A stretch of DNA of 64,000 bases from Rhodococcus ruber NBRC 15591. GTDB taxonomy: Bacteria > Actinomycetota > Actinomycetes > Mycobacteriales > Mycobacteriaceae. Shown here in pieces: positions 54,292-63,597 of this stretch; the stretch's first letter is position 1, and the number at the start of each line of letters is the position of its first letter. Below the pieces are notes generated by a model. That model saw nothing but the letters and a program-made list of their open reading frames with translations, did no database searches and had not been told where the DNA came from. A program made the position numbers and the translations under genes. The stretch is from assembly GCF_001894945.1 (NCBI RefSeq), contig NZ_BCXE01000021.1, positions 264,788-328,787 on the forward strand, in the 5' to 3' direction.

Positions 54292-54942
54292 ATGGCAACC
54301 GAGCAGACCACCGGCCGACGCCGCCGCAACAGCGACCTCACCAGGGAGAACATCCTCGAGGTGGCCACGGCGGAGTTCGCGGACAAGGGGCTGTCCGGAG
54401 CCCGGGTCGACGAGATCGCCGAGCGCACGCAGACCACCAAGCGGATGATCTACTACTACTTCGGCGACAAGGAGGGCCTCTACCGGGCCGTCCTCGAGAA
54501 CTCGTACGGAACGATCCGCGCCCAGGAGCGCGAGCTGGACCTCGCGGACCTCGGCCCCGTGGAAGCCATCCGCACGCTGGCCGAGGCCACGTTCGACCAT
54601 CACGACCAGCATCCCGACTTCATTCGCATCGTCGCCAACGAGAACATGCTCCGCGGCGAGCACATCCGCCGGTCGACCCGGCTCGCCGGCCTGGGGGCGC
54701 CCGCCGTCGACGTGCTCACCGGCATCCTCGAACGCGGCCGGGCAGACGGGATCTTCCGCGACGGCGTGGACGCTCTCGACATCCACCTGGTGATCAGCAG
54801 TTTCTGTGTCTTCCGCACCGCCAACCGGTACACCTGGCAGGCACTGTTCGACCAGGATCTCGCCACGGACGAACTGCGGACCCGGCACCGGCGGATGCTT
54901 AGCGATCTCGTGGTCGCCTACCTGACGACCGCGCCCGACTGA
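54292..54942 (+). CDS. TetR-family regulator of the shikimate/quinate module
   Basis: 216 residues from ATG at 54292. DNA-binding domain: LSGARVDEIAERTQTTKRMIYYYFGDKEGLYRAVLEN, about residues 35-70. A C-terminal TetR domain of the YcdC/RutR-like type follows. It lies between the dehydrogenase and the transporter with matching operator-like sites on both sides. Confidence 0.9.
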   Translation: MATEQTTGRRRRNSDLTRENILEVATAEFADKGLSGARVDEIAERTQTTKRMIYYYFGDKEGLYRAVLENSYGTIRAQERELDLADLGPVEAIRTLAEATFDHHDQHPDFIRIVANENMLRGEHIRRSTRLAGLGAPAVDVLTGILERGRADGIFRDGVDALDIHLVISSFCVFRTANRYTWQALFDQDLATDELRTRHRRMLSDLVVAYLTTAPD

Positions 54943-54985
54943 GCGACCCCGACGCCACGGCACACCGGCACGCCTCCCGAAAATT

Positions 54986-55005
54986 TATGAACTATCTAGT
55001 TCATA
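54986..55005. promoter_or_regulatory. Operator-like site 2, MHS transporter promoter
   Basis: TATGAACTATCTAGTTCATA, 9-bp perfect arms around TC, 104 nt before the transporter start. It shares the AACTA/TAGTT core with the site at 54214. A single AT-rich patch in otherwise GC-rich sequence. Confidence 0.7.
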
Positions 55006-55108
55006 CATCTTGCGGCGGGCGTGTGATGGCGCCTACATTCGGAACGACGCAGAACGAACCCGGGTTCGTATCTCGAACATCCCCCATCTTTTCCGCACAG
55101 GAGACGCG

Positions 55109-56452
55109 ATGACCGCGCACACCCTCGACACGCCGGAGAATTCCGGTATGACGACCGCTGCCCGCCCGCACGACACCACCAAGGTCAAGCGCGCGGCGTC
55201 GTCGGCCTTTCTCGGCAGCATGCTCGAGTACTACGACTTCTACATCTACGCCTCCGCCGCTGCCCTGATCTTCCCGACGGTGTTCTTCCCCGACAGCGGG
55301 CACGCGGCACTGCTGTCCCTGTCGACCTTCGGCGTCGCCTACGTCGCGCGTCCCCTCGGCGCCGTGGTCCTCGGCCACTTCGGTGACCGGGTCGGGCGCA
55401 AGAACGTCATGCTGTTCACCCTCATCCTGATGGGTGTCGCCACCTTCGGCATCGGCCTGATCCCCAGCGCCGAGTCGATCGGCGTGCTCGCCCCCGCCCT
55501 GCTCGTACTGATGCGCATCTTCCAGGGCATCTCCGCCGCCGGCGAGCAGTCCGGCGCCAGCTCCCTGACCCTCGAGCACGCCCCGCAGAACCGTCGCGCA
55601 TTCTTCGCGAGCTGGACGCTCAACGGCACCCAAGCCGGCTTCATCCTCGCCAGCCTGGTGTTCCTGCCCGTCGCGGCCATGCCCGACGACATCCTCTACA
55701 GCTGGGGCTGGCGCGTCCCGTTCTGGGGCAGCCTGCTCGTGCTCGTCGCCGCGTGCGTCATGCGGCGCAAGCTCGAGGAGCCTGAGGAGTTCGCGGAGAC
55801 CAAGAAGGCCGACGACGTCGCCAAGCTGCCGGTGGCCGACCTGCTGCGAACCCACTCCGCCAACCTGGCTCGCGTGGTCTTCTGCGCCTTCGTCGCGGTC
55901 GTGAGCACGATCTTCGCCGTCTTCGGCCTGGCGTTCGCGACCAGCGACGAAGTGGGCATCGCCAAGTCGACGATGCTCGCGGTCGCGATCGCCGCCAACG
56001 CCGTCGCCCTGTTCAGTCAGCCCGCCCTCGCCGCCCTGTCGGATCGCGTCGGCCGTAAGCCCGTCTTCGTCACCGGCGTCCTCGGCTCGGCGGTGTTCGT
56101 CTTCGTGTACTTCCAAGCCATCTCGACCGGTAACGTCGCGCTGATCTTCGCCGCCGGCATCGCCCTGATGGGTCTGCTCTACGCCGCACCCAATGCGATC
56201 TGGCCGTCGTTCTACGCCGAGATGTTCAACACGAAGGTCCGCTACTCCGGTATGGCGATCGGAACCCAGCTCGGCTTCGCCATCGCCGGCTTCGCCCCCG
56301 CCATCGGCACCGCGCTCATGGGCGGCGACCCGACGAACTGGCTGCCCGTCGCCATCCTGACCTCCGGCGCCTGCCTGGTGTGTGCGGTCTCCGCGCTGTC
56401 CGCGAAGGAGACCTTCCGCACCCCGTTGCGCGAGCTCGGCAACCGGATCTGA
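55109..56452 (+). CDS. MHS-family MFS transporter (ShiA/ProP type)
   Basis: 447 residues from ATG at 55109, AGGAG upstream, twelve predicted membrane segments. Metabolite:H+ symporter signatures: SMLEYYDFYIYASAAALIFPTVFF at TM1, RPLGAVVLGHFGDRVGRKN after TM2 and LMRIFQGISAAGEQSGAS at TM4. With a shikimate/quinate dehydrogenase and TetR next to it, uptake of shikimate or quinate is a reasonable guess. Confidence 0.88.
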   Translation: MTAHTLDTPENSGMTTAARPHDTTKVKRAASSAFLGSMLEYYDFYIYASAAALIFPTVFFPDSGHAALLSLSTFGVAYVARPLGAVVLGHFGDRVGRKNVMLFTLILMGVATFGIGLIPSAESIGVLAPALLVLMRIFQGISAAGEQSGASSLTLEHAPQNRRAFFASWTLNGTQAGFILASLVFLPVAAMPDDILYSWGWRVPFWGSLLVLVAACVMRRKLEEPEEFAETKKADDVAKLPVADLLRTHSANLARVVFCAFVAVVSTIFAVFGLAFATSDEVGIAKSTMLAVAIAANAVALFSQPALAALSDRVGRKPVFVTGVLGSAVFVFVYFQAISTGNVALIFAAGIALMGLLYAAPNAIWPSFYAEMFNTKVRYSGMAIGTQLGFAIAGFAPAIGTALMGGDPTNWLPVAILTSGACLVCAVSALSAKETFRTPLRELGNRI

Positions 56453-56465
56453 CCCTCCCCCCAGG

Positions 56466-56516
56466 GACCGAATGTCACATCGCGTCGATCACATCGATGC
56501 GATGTGACATTCGGTC
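56466..56516 (+). terminator. Long palindrome after the MHS transporter
   Basis: 18-bp perfect arms (56466-56483 / 56499-56516) around a 15-nt loop that itself contains TCGAT/ATCGA. It starts 14 nt after the stop codon. Sequence is related to the palindrome at 45751 (CGAATGT...ACATTCG at the outer ends). Confidence 0.85.
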
Positions 56517-56536
56517 ACACAGGTTCCGGACATACG

Positions 56537-56571
56537 AGTAGGCCCCGGCACGTCGTGTGCCGGGGCCTACT
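56537..56571 (-). terminator. clpX terminator
   Basis: 15-bp perfect stem (56537-56551 / 56557-56571) with a 5-nt loop, 14 nt after the clpX stop codon on the minus strand. Confidence 0.85.
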
Positions 56572-56584
56572 CCGTGTTCCGCGA

Positions 56585-57862
56585 TCAGGCGGTCTTGTCG
56601 CGACGCTCGCGCTCGGGCTTGCGCGGCACGATCGTGGGAAGCACGTTGTCGTTGACGGTTTCGGCGGTGACGACCACCTTGGCGACGTCGTCGCGGCTCG
56701 GGATGTCGTACATCACCGGCAGCAGGACCTCCTCCATGATGGCGCGCAGACCGCGGGCGCCGGTACCACGCAGAATCGCCTGGTCGGCGACGGCTTCCAG
56801 GCCGTCCTGGGTGAACTCGAGTTCCACCCCGTCCATTTCGAAGAGCCGGACGTACTGCTTGACGAGGGCGTTCTTCGGCTCCGACAGGATCTGCACGAGC
56901 GAATCCTTGTCGAGGTTCGTCACCGAGGCGACGACGGGCAAGCGACCGATGAACTCGGGGATGAGCCCGAACTTGATCAGGTCTTCGGGCATGACCTCGG
57001 CGAAGTGATCGGTGGTATCGATCTCGGCCTTCGACTTCACCTCGGCGCCGAAGCCGATCCCGCGCTTGCCCACCCGGTCCGAGACGATCCGCTCGAGTCC
57101 GGCGAAGGCACCGGCGACGATGAACAGCACGTTGGTGGTGTCGATCTGGATGAACTCCTGGTGCGGGTGCTTGCGCCCGCCCTGCGGCGGCACCGACGCC
57201 TGGGTGCCCTCGAGGATCTTCAGCAACGCCTGCTGGACGCCCTCACCGGACACGTCGCGGGTGATGGACGGGTTCTCGCTCTTGCGGGCGATCTTGTCGA
57301 CCTCGTCGATGTAGATGATCCCGGTCTCGGCGCGCTTGACGTCGTAGTCGGCCGCCTGGATGAGCTTGAGGAGGATGTTCTCGACGTCCTCACCGACGTA
57401 GCCGGCCTCGGTCAGGGCGGTGGCGTCGGCGATCGCGAACGGCACGTTCAGCATCTTCGCCAGGGTCTGCGCCAGGTACGTCTTGCCGCAGCCGGTGGGT
57501 CCGAGCAGCAGGATGTTCGACTTGGCCAGCTCGACCGACTCGCCACGCGTATCGCGCGCCTTCTCGCCCGCCTGGATGCGCTTGTAATGGTTGTAGACCG
57601 CCACCGCCAGGGTCCGCTTCGCGGAGTCCTGCCCGATGACGTAGTTGTCGAGGAACTCGCGGATCTCGGCCGGCTTGGGCAACTCGTCGAGCTTGACCTC
57701 GTTGGACTCGGCCAGCTCTTCCTCGATGATCTCGTTGCACAGGTCGATGCACTCGTCGCAGATGTAGACCCCTGGGCCCGCAATGAGCTTCTTGACCTGC
57801 TTCTGGCTCTTTCCGCAGAAAGAACATTTGAGCAGGTCGCCCCCGTCACCGATACGTGCCAT
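56585..57862 (-). CDS. clpX: ATP-dependent Clp protease ATP-binding subunit ClpX
   Basis: 425 residues. N-terminal zinc-binding domain ([10 protein letters not shown] and [10 protein letters not shown]), Walker [13 protein letters not shown], Walker [11 protein letters not shown], the pore loop region and arginine finger [12 protein letters not shown]. It unfolds tagged proteins and feeds them into ClpP1P2. Transcribed leftward, 228 bp after clpP2; the spacer may hold its own promoter. Confidence 0.97.
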   Translation of the reverse strand: MARIGDGGDLLKCSFCGKSQKQVKKLIAGPGVYICDECIDLCNEIIEEELAESNEVKLDELPKPAEIREFLDNYVIGQDSAKRTLAVAVYNHYKRIQAGEKARDTRGESVELAKSNILLLGPTGCGKTYLAQTLAKMLNVPFAIADATALTEAGYVGEDVENILLKLIQAADYDVKRAETGIIYIDEVDKIARKSENPSITRDVSGEGVQQALLKILEGTQASVPPQGGRKHPHQEFIQIDTTNVLFIVAGAFAGLERIVSDRVGKRGIGFGAEVKSKAEIDTTDHFAEVMPEDLIKFGLIPEFIGRLPVVASVTNLDKDSLVQILSEPKNALVKQYVRLFEMDGVELEFTQDGLEAVADQAILRGTGARGLRAIMEEVLLPVMYDIPSRDDVAKVVVTAETVNDNVLPTIVPRKPERERRDKTA

Positions 57863-58090
57863 CTGTCAGGTCCCTACTTCCTCGTGAGCGTGCAACCGAT
57901 CCCGCGACCGCCGACAGCGCCGGTCCGGGGAGCGGGCCCTTGGAACGACCGTACCCGGAGACAGCGACGGCGGTCGACCGGTTCCGGGCGATTCGGGCCA
58001 TTATTTGTGCGCCGCAGCGGCAACGCCGCTCGAGCACACCGGCCCGGTCCCGGAGGCGCGCGGGGCGCACTCCGGGCCGGGCCGAGGCGG

Positions 58091-58777
58091 TTACTTCTGA
58101 GCCGAGAGCTTGCGGTACTCGAGCACGTTGTCGATCAGACCGTAGTCGACGGCCTCCGCGGCGGTGAGGATCTTGTCGCGGTCGGTGTCCTTGCGAATCT
58201 GGTCGGGATCCTTGCCGGTGTGCTTGGCCAGCGTCGTCTCCATCAGGCGGCGCATGCGCTCGATCTCCGCTGCCTGGATCTCCAGGTCGGACACCTGGCC
58301 CTGGATGCCGCCGGTAGCGGGCTGGTGGATGAGCACGCGGGCGTTGGGCAGGGCGAGCCGCTTGCCGGGGGTGCCGGCAGCGAGCAGCACCGCCGCCGCC
58401 GATGCGGCCTGGCCGAGGCAGACGGTGGTGATGTCGGCCCGCACGTACTGCATGGTGTCGTAGATCGCCATCAGTGACGTGAAGGAGCCGCCGGGCGAGT
58501 TGATGTACATCGTGATGTCGCGGTCCGGGTCCAGCGACTCGAGCACCAGCAGCTGAGCCATGACGTCGTTCGCGGAGGCGTCGTCCACCTGCACGCCGAG
58601 GAAGATGATGCGTTCCTCGAAGAGCTTGTTGTACGGGTTGGACTCCTTGACGCCGTAACTCGAATGCTCGATGAACGAAGGCAGGATGTAGCGGCTCGCC
58701 GGGGATGCGGGGGCGGTGCCCCCAGGTGCGGCAGCAGCTTGGCCGCCGAGCTGGCGCGGATCGAACAGGTTGGTCAT
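58091..58777 (-). CDS. clpP2: ATP-dependent Clp protease proteolytic subunit 2
   Basis: 228 residues. Catalytic Ser in [14 protein letters not shown], His in [12 protein letters not shown] and Asp in RKDTDRDK. The N-terminal 30 residues are Ala/Gly/Pro-rich and are probably removed as a propeptide, as in mycobacterial ClpP2. It works only together with ClpP1. The gene starts 49 bp after clpP1. Confidence 0.96.
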   Translation of the reverse strand: MTNLFDPRQLGGQAAAAPGGTAPASPASRYILPSFIEHSSYGVKESNPYNKLFEERIIFLGVQVDDASANDVMAQLLVLESLDPDRDITMYINSPGGSFTSLMAIYDTMQYVRADITTVCLGQAASAAAVLLAAGTPGKRLALPNARVLIHQPATGGIQGQVSDLEIQAAEIERMRRLMETTLAKHTGKDPDQIRKDTDRDKILTAAEAVDYGLIDNVLEYRKLSAQK

Positions 58778-58826
58778 CGCTTCTCCAGGAATTCGTGGGG
58801 CGTAGAGCGGATCGGGGGGCTCGGAA

Positions 58827-59453
58827 CTAGTTGCCGGTGCCGCCGGCCTGCTGCGCCCGCGAGACGACGTGATCGACGAAGCCGTACTCGAGCGCTTCCT
58901 TGGCGGTGAACCAGCGGTCGCGGTCCGAGTCCTTCGTGATCTGCTCGACGGTCTGGCCGGTGTGCTCGGCGATCAGTTCCGCCATTTCCCGCTTGGTGTG
59001 CGCGAACTGTTCCGCCATGATCGCGATGTCACTCGCGGTACCGCCGATACCGGCGGACGGCTGGTGCATCATGATCCGCGCGTGCGGCAGGGCGTACCGC
59101 TTGCCCCGCGTGCCGGCCGAGAGCAGGAACTGCCCCATGGAGGCAGCCAGACCCATCGCGAAGGTCGCCACGTCGCACTCGACGAACTTCATGGTGTCGT
59201 AGATCGCCATGCCGGCTGTGACGGATCCACCCGGGGAGTTGATGTAGAGCGAGATGTCGCGAGTCGGATCCTCCGCGGACAGCAGCAGGATCTGCGCGCA
59301 GAGCTTGTTCGCGATGTCGTCGTCGACCTGGGTACCGAGGAAGATGATCCGCTCGCGCAGCAGCCGCTCGTAGACCGAGTCGCTGAGGTTGAGCCCAGCG
59401 GTGGCCGAGGTCATCGTGGGACCGATGGATGTCGCCGGATTCTGAGGAGTCAC
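58827..59453 (-). CDS. clpP1: ATP-dependent Clp protease proteolytic subunit 1
   Basis: 208 residues from GTG at 59453 (AAGGCAGG upstream); ATG at 59414 would give 195. Catalytic Ser in [14 protein letters not shown], His in [11 protein letters not shown] and Asp in KDSDRDRW. It forms the active tetradecamer with ClpP2. A terminator and ClgR-like site lie between it and tig. Confidence 0.96.
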   Translation of the reverse strand: MTPQNPATSIGPTMTSATAGLNLSDSVYERLLRERIIFLGTQVDDDIANKLCAQILLLSAEDPTRDISLYINSPGGSVTAGMAIYDTMKFVECDVATFAMGLAASMGQFLLSAGTRGKRYALPHARIMMHQPSAGIGGTASDIAIMAEQFAHTKREMAELIAEHTGQTVEQITKDSDRDRWFTAKEALEYGFVDHVVSRAQQAGGTGN

Positions 59454-59499
59454 GGTACCTGCCTTCTCGTCAATCGTGGATTGCTGACACTGACAGTAA

Positions 59500-59541
59500 C
59501 GAAGTGGGGCGGCACCGGATGCCCGGTGCCGCCCCACTTCG
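59500..59541 (-). terminator. tig terminator
   Basis: 19-bp perfect inverted repeat (59500-59518 / 59523-59541) with an ATGC loop, about 95 nt after the tig stop and 47 nt before the clpP1 start. clpP1P2 therefore probably needs its own promoter between hairpin and start, or read-through. Confidence 0.85.
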
Positions 59542-59550
59542 CTCAAAGCG
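59540..59550. promoter_or_regulatory. ClgR-like box upstream of clpP1
   Basis: CGC-TCAAA-GCG with flanks ACTT/GAA matches most positions of the ClgR consensus I remember from Corynebacterium. ClgR is the known activator of clpP1P2 in actinobacteria. The site lies about 90 nt before clpP1, touching the tig terminator. Confidence 0.4.
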
Positions 59551-59634
59551 GAAATTTCCACTCGGCGTACCCGGCGGAGGACCGTTGCCACGCCCCGCAT
59601 GCAATCGCGCGGTGCGGCAACGGATCTCGGCCGA

Positions 59635-61017
59635 CTACTCGGATTCGCCCTCGCCGGCCGGAGCCTCGGCGTCCTCGGACTCGTCGTCGCTCTTCGTGCC
59701 GAACAGCTCGGAGGTGTCGACCGTGGCGCCACTGGTGTCGGTGACGGTCGCGCGGTCGACGACGCTGCCGAGGGCCTTGCCGCGACGGACGTCCGCGTAG
59801 ACGGCGCCCAGCTGGTTCGCCTGGCCGATCTGCTGGATGAACTGCTCCGGCGGAATCCCGTAGCGCTGCGCCTGGAAGAAGATGCGCTCGGTGAGCTCTT
59901 CCTGCTCGACGGTGGTGCCTTCGGCCTCGGCGATCGCGTCGAGCAGCAGCTGCACCTTCACGGCGCGCTCGGCGGACTCACGGGTGTCCTTGTCGAACTC
60001 CTCGCGGCTCGAGCCCTGCTCTTCGAGGAGCTCGTCGAGCTTGGTCTCGTCGTGATCGAGCGCGTGGATGGCGTCGTGCAGGGCGCCGTCGATCTCGGCC
60101 TGGACGACGGCCTCGGGCAGCGGCACCTCGACCGTCTCGAGCAGCACGTCGAGAACCTTGTCGCGGATCTGACCGGCCTGCTCGACCTTCTTGACCCGGG
60201 AGACCCGCTCGCGCAGGTCCGCCTTCAGCTCGTCGAGGGTGTCGAACTCGCTCGCGAGCTGGGCGAACTCGTCGTCCTCGGCGGGCAGCTCGCGCTCCTT
60301 GACACTGTTCACCGTGACGGTGACGACGGCCTCGTCGCCGGCATGGTCACCGGCGACCAGCGTGGTGGTGAACTCCTTCGACTCGCCCGCGGACATGCCG
60401 ACGAGCGCCTCGTCGAGGCCGTCGATGAGCTGACCCGAACCCACCTCGTGGGACAGACCGGTGGTGGAGGCCTCGGGGACCTCCTCGCCGCCGACGGTCG
60501 CGGACAGATCGATGGACACGAAGTCACCGTCCTGCACCGGACGCTCGACACCGGTGAGGGTGCCGAAACGCTGACGCAGCGACAGCAGCTGCTCCTCGAC
60601 CGCCTCGTCGGTGATCTCCACGGGATCGACGGTGACCTCGATGGTGGAGAAGTCGGGCAGGGCGATCTCGGGCCGGACGTCCACCTCGGCGGTGAAGACG
60701 AGCTCGACGTTGTCCTCGAGCTTGGTGATGTCGACCTCGGGCTGGCCGAGGACCTTGACCTCGTTGGCGGTCACTGCCTCGCTGTAGCGGGCCGGGATGG
60801 CGTCGTTGACGACCTGCTCGAGCACGGCGCCCCGCCCGACGCGGGCCTCGAGCAGCTTGCGCGGAGCCTTACCCGGCCGGAAGCCGGGCAGTCGGATCTG
60901 GCTGGCGAGTGCCTTGAACGCGCGGTCGAAATCAGGCTGGAGCTCCTCGAAGGGCACCTCAACGTTGATACGGACTCGCGTCGGGCTGAGCTGCTCGACG
61001 GTGCTCTTCACGGACAT
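59635..61017 (-). CDS. tig: Trigger factor
   Basis: 460 residues from ATG at 61017 with GAAGGAGC upstream. Ribosome-binding signature [15 protein letters not shown] near 43-57, FKBP-type PPIase domain ([21 protein letters not shown], about 160-240) and a long C-terminal helical domain with an acidic tail. It is a ribosome-bound chaperone and prolyl isomerase. It precedes clpP1 as in mycobacteria. Confidence 0.96.
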   Translation of the reverse strand: MSVKSTVEQLSPTRVRINVEVPFEELQPDFDRAFKALASQIRLPGFRPGKAPRKLLEARVGRGAVLEQVVNDAIPARYSEAVTANEVKVLGQPEVDITKLEDNVELVFTAEVDVRPEIALPDFSTIEVTVDPVEITDEAVEEQLLSLRQRFGTLTGVERPVQDGDFVSIDLSATVGGEEVPEASTTGLSHEVGSGQLIDGLDEALVGMSAGESKEFTTTLVAGDHAGDEAVVTVTVNSVKERELPAEDDEFAQLASEFDTLDELKADLRERVSRVKKVEQAGQIRDKVLDVLLETVEVPLPEAVVQAEIDGALHDAIHALDHDETKLDELLEEQGSSREEFDKDTRESAERAVKVQLLLDAIAEAEGTTVEQEELTERIFFQAQRYGIPPEQFIQQIGQANQLGAVYADVRRGKALGSVVDRATVTDTSGATVDTSELFGTKSDDESEDAEAPAGEGESE

Positions 61018-61111
61018 GCTCCTTCTGTCGTGCTCGTGTGTCGTTCTGTTCGTGCTCGTGTGTCGTTCGATCAAGCTGTCACGGGTGCTCGGTCTTCCAC
61101 CCGGTTCGTCC

Positions 61112-61188
61112 TGGTCGGGATGACAGGATTCGAACCTGCGACCCTCCGCTCCCAAAGCGGATGCGCTACCAAGCTGCGCCACATCCCG
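61112..61188 (-). tRNA. tRNA-Pro (anticodon UGG)
   Basis: 77 nt including an encoded CCA end. Minus-strand cloverleaf: acceptor CGGGATG pairs with CATCCCG, the anticodon loop TTTGGGA gives UGG, and the T-loop GGTTCGAATCC is canonical. It ends upstream of tig. Confidence 0.96.
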
Positions 61189-61325
61189 TCAACACCGGCA
61201 CCCGGAACCTTCCGGGGACCCGCGGGAGAATCCTACGGCCCCCCGATTATGAAATCCAAAGCGAGGTTCGGTACAGTCTGTTCCTGCACGCGGCGGACCC
61301 GGAAACCGGGGTCGATCGCATGCAT

Positions 61326-61399
61326 GGGGATGTAGCTCAATGGTAGAGCCCCAGTCTTCCAAACTGGCTACGCGGGTTCGATTCCCGTCATCCCCTCCA
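61326..61399 (+). tRNA. tRNA-Gly (anticodon UCC)
   Basis: 74 nt including CCA. Acceptor GGGGATG / CATCCCC, D-arm AGCTCAATGGTAGAGC, anticodon loop CTTCCAA giving UCC, and T-arm GCGGGTTCGATTCCCGT. It is divergent from tRNA-Pro. Confidence 0.97.
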
Positions 61400-61407
61400 C
61401 CGGACCG

Positions 61408-61839
61408 TCACCGGTCCCGCCGCTCCTCGGCGTCGGCGAATTCGCAGAACGCGGTGTACGCCCGCGAACCGTAGATCGTCGCGGGCCCTCCCTGCATGAG
61501 GAATGCGACGCCGATCGCCTCGGCCGCCTCCTGCCTGCTCGCTCCGGCACGGACGGCGCTGCGCGCATGAGAGGCGATGCAGCCGTCGCATTCGTCGACG
61601 ACGCCGATCGCGAGGGCGATCAGTTCCTTGGTCCTGGTATCCAGGGCTCCGGGAGCGAAGGCGGCCTTGCTCAGTGCGTTGAAACCCTGATAGACCTCGG
61701 GGATCGCCGCACGCAGCGCCCGGTGCTGCGGATTCAGTACGTTGAGGATTTCCTGGTAGTGCCCGTGCTCGCTCATGAGCCGACGGTAGACATCCACCCC
61801 CGGCGCGGGCATCGAATCGGCGGATTCGGGGCGTGTCAC
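61408..61839 (-). CDS. AhpD/carboxymuconolactone decarboxylase-like protein
   Basis: 143 residues from GTG at 61839, overlapping the WS/DGAT stop by 4 bp. The redox motif ECDGCIASHARSAVRAGA (E..C..C...H) is that of AhpD-like alkylhydroperoxidases. It may reduce peroxides or act as a structural AhpD relative. Coupled to the WS/DGAT gene, it might protect lipid from oxidation, but this is speculation. Confidence 0.85.
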   Translation of the reverse strand: MTRPESADSMPAPGVDVYRRLMSEHGHYQEILNVLNPQHRALRAAIPEVYQGFNALSKAAFAPGALDTRTKELIALAIGVVDECDGCIASHARSAVRAGASRQEAAEAIGVAFLMQGGPATIYGSRAYTAFCEFADAEERRDR

Positions 61840-63230
61840 ACAGCGTGCGAGAGCCGCAGCAGCCCGTCGATCTCGTCGGTGAAGGCGCGGACGAGATTCT
61901 CGGGATCGGGCACCCGGTCCGCGTCCGCCTTGAAGCCGACCCGGACCCTGCCGCTGTAGCTGAAGATCGAGACACCCAGGGTCTGCTCGCCTGCGCCGGG
62001 CACCCAGGCGAGCACACCGCGGATCTTCGTTCCTCCCAGGTACCGGTCGCCCGTCGGGCCGGGGACGTTGGTGGTGACCCCGATCGCCTTGTCGGAGAAG
62101 AAGTCCACGAAGAACCTCTCCAGTTCCGGGCCGGTACGCCCGATCGCCTTGATCAGGCCGAAGGTGAGGGTCACCTCCGGTGAGTGCTTGATGACCTCCA
62201 TGCGCCGGTGGGTCTCGACGATGCGTTCGAGCGGAGTCGCCAGCGCCGACGGGTATTTGAAGAGCACCAGTGCGAACTGGTTCCCGAGTTCCTTCGGGAG
62301 GGGCTGGTCGAGGGGGCGAACGTTGACGGGCACCATCGTGGGTACGTCCTGCGGCTCGCCGCCGTGCTCACGGATGTACGTCGCGAGTGCGCCGGCGACG
62401 GCTCCCATGAGCACGTCGTTGACGGTGGTGCCGGTCTCGTGACCGATGTGCTTGATGTCGTCGAGCGGAAAGGGCTCGCACCACACCGCGCGCTTGGCCG
62501 TTCCCGGTCGGCCACTGAGCGGCGTGTGCGGCTTGGGACCGAGCACGAGCTTGTCCGCGATCCCGCCGGTGCGTTCGACCTGGGTGAAGGCGTCGCCCAG
62601 GACATGCGGGTCGAGCAGTTTGGGCAGGTCCCACAGCATGTGGGCGACTCCGGACGCGGCACCGGCGGTGGTCGCTATCGCGGTGCCGGCCAGTTTGGCC
62701 GCGCCCTCGAGGAGACCGGCACGGTGCTCGGGCTCGGTAGCCCCGGGGGCGTCGAGGTCACTGTCCGGAGTCTCGCCGGTCATCGAGAGCATCACCTGGT
62801 TGAGCGCGATGCCGTCGGCGATGCAGTGGTGGAGCCGGGTGTAGACGACGGCTCCGTGCCGGTATCCGTCGACGAGGTGCATCTCCCACAGCGGGCGGTG
62901 ACGATCGAACGGCACCGGCATCCGCTGCTCGATGTACCGCTGCAGCGTCGCGTCGTCACTGCGGGGCAGGGTCGTCCGGATCAGGTGGTTGTCGAGATCG
63001 AACGCCGGGTCGTCCTCCCAGTGCGGCGACCCGATGTGGGTGCGCGGTTGCACCGGGCGTTGCCGGAAAGCGGGGTAGGCGTCGACGAAGCGGCGTTGCA
63101 CGAGGGACACCACGCGCGACCAGTCCACGGGCCCCTCGAAGAACATCAGCGAGTCGATGATCATGAGGTTCTCGGGCCGGTCCATGTTGAGCCAGATGGT
63201 GTCCACCGGCCCCATCGCTCTGTTCACCAC
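61836..63230 (-). CDS. Wax ester synthase/diacylglycerol acyltransferase (WS/DGAT)
   Basis: 464 residues. The catalytic motif is LHHCIADG near residue 130 (HHxxxDG). The C-terminus has the FNIxxxNVPGP-type TTNVPGPTGDRYLGG and the NDVLMGAVAGAL block. It makes triacylglycerol or wax esters from acyl-CoA, a common trait of rhodococci and mycobacteria. A start at ATG 63230 gives the usual VDTIWLNMD N-terminus. Confidence 0.93.
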   Translation of the reverse strand: MVNRAMGPVDTIWLNMDRPENLMIIDSLMFFEGPVDWSRVVSLVQRRFVDAYPAFRQRPVQPRTHIGSPHWEDDPAFDLDNHLIRTTLPRSDDATLQRYIEQRMPVPFDRHRPLWEMHLVDGYRHGAVVYTRLHHCIADGIALNQVMLSMTGETPDSDLDAPGATEPEHRAGLLEGAAKLAGTAIATTAGAASGVAHMLWDLPKLLDPHVLGDAFTQVERTGGIADKLVLGPKPHTPLSGRPGTAKRAVWCEPFPLDDIKHIGHETGTTVNDVLMGAVAGALATYIREHGGEPQDVPTMVPVNVRPLDQPLPKELGNQFALVLFKYPSALATPLERIVETHRRMEVIKHSPEVTLTFGLIKAIGRTGPELERFFVDFFSDKAIGVTTNVPGPTGDRYLGGTKIRGVLAWVPGAGEQTLGVSIFSYSGRVRVGFKADADRVPDPENLVRAFTDEIDGLLRLSHAV

Positions 63231-63316
63231 GGATGTCCCTTCTCGAGTGGGCGTCTACGAGTTTTTCACCGGCACGCGGACCGCGGAAGGGTCATTGGCC
63301 CTCGGACCGCGACGCG

Positions 63317-63350
63317 AACACCCCGCCCAGCTCGCGCAGGGCGGGGTGTT
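63317..63350 (-). terminator. Terminator of the thioredoxin/zinc-ribbon unit
   Basis: 12-bp perfect stem (63317-63328 / 63339-63350) with a 10-nt loop, about 45 nt after the small gene stop and 85 nt before the WS/DGAT start on the minus strand. Confidence 0.8.
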
Positions 63351-63396
63351 GCCGCGGCGGAGAATGCGGTGGAGGCGCAGTCTCGTCGAGGTGCGG

Positions 63397-63567
63397 TCAG
63401 CGGCGAAAGAGTCCGCCGAGGGTGTGTGCCTGCGCACCGGGGGTGGTGTCCTGGCCGCAGGTGCAGCGCTCGGGTGCGGGCACGGAACGCATGACGGCAT
63501 CGACATGCTGGCCGCAGCCGCCCCAGCCGGTCTTCCCACAGTTCGGGCAGGTGACGGGGTAACACAT
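63397..63567 (-). CDS. Small Cys-rich (zinc-ribbon-like) protein
   Basis: 56 residues from ATG at 63567, with GGAGG and a 5-nt spacing upstream; not found by length filters. It begins MCYPVTCPNCGKTGWGGCG and later has ERCTCGQ. Six Cys in CPNC, GGC and CTC groups suggest one zinc ribbon. The gene begins 30 bp after the thioredoxin stop, so the two are probably co-transcribed. Similar short proteins exist in actinobacteria but I do not know their role. Confidence 0.7.
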   Translation of the reverse strand: MCYPVTCPNCGKTGWGGCGQHVDAVMRSVPAPERCTCGQDTTPGAQAHTLGGLFRR

Positions 63568-63597
63568 GGGGTCCTCCTAGGGGTGACAGGGTCGGCG

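Noticed and set aside
61112..61399. tRNA pair as an integration site for the accessory region
   Set aside because: No integrase, direct repeat of a tRNA end or composition break was found next to the tRNAs; the accessory genes lie at 26-56 kb, away from them.
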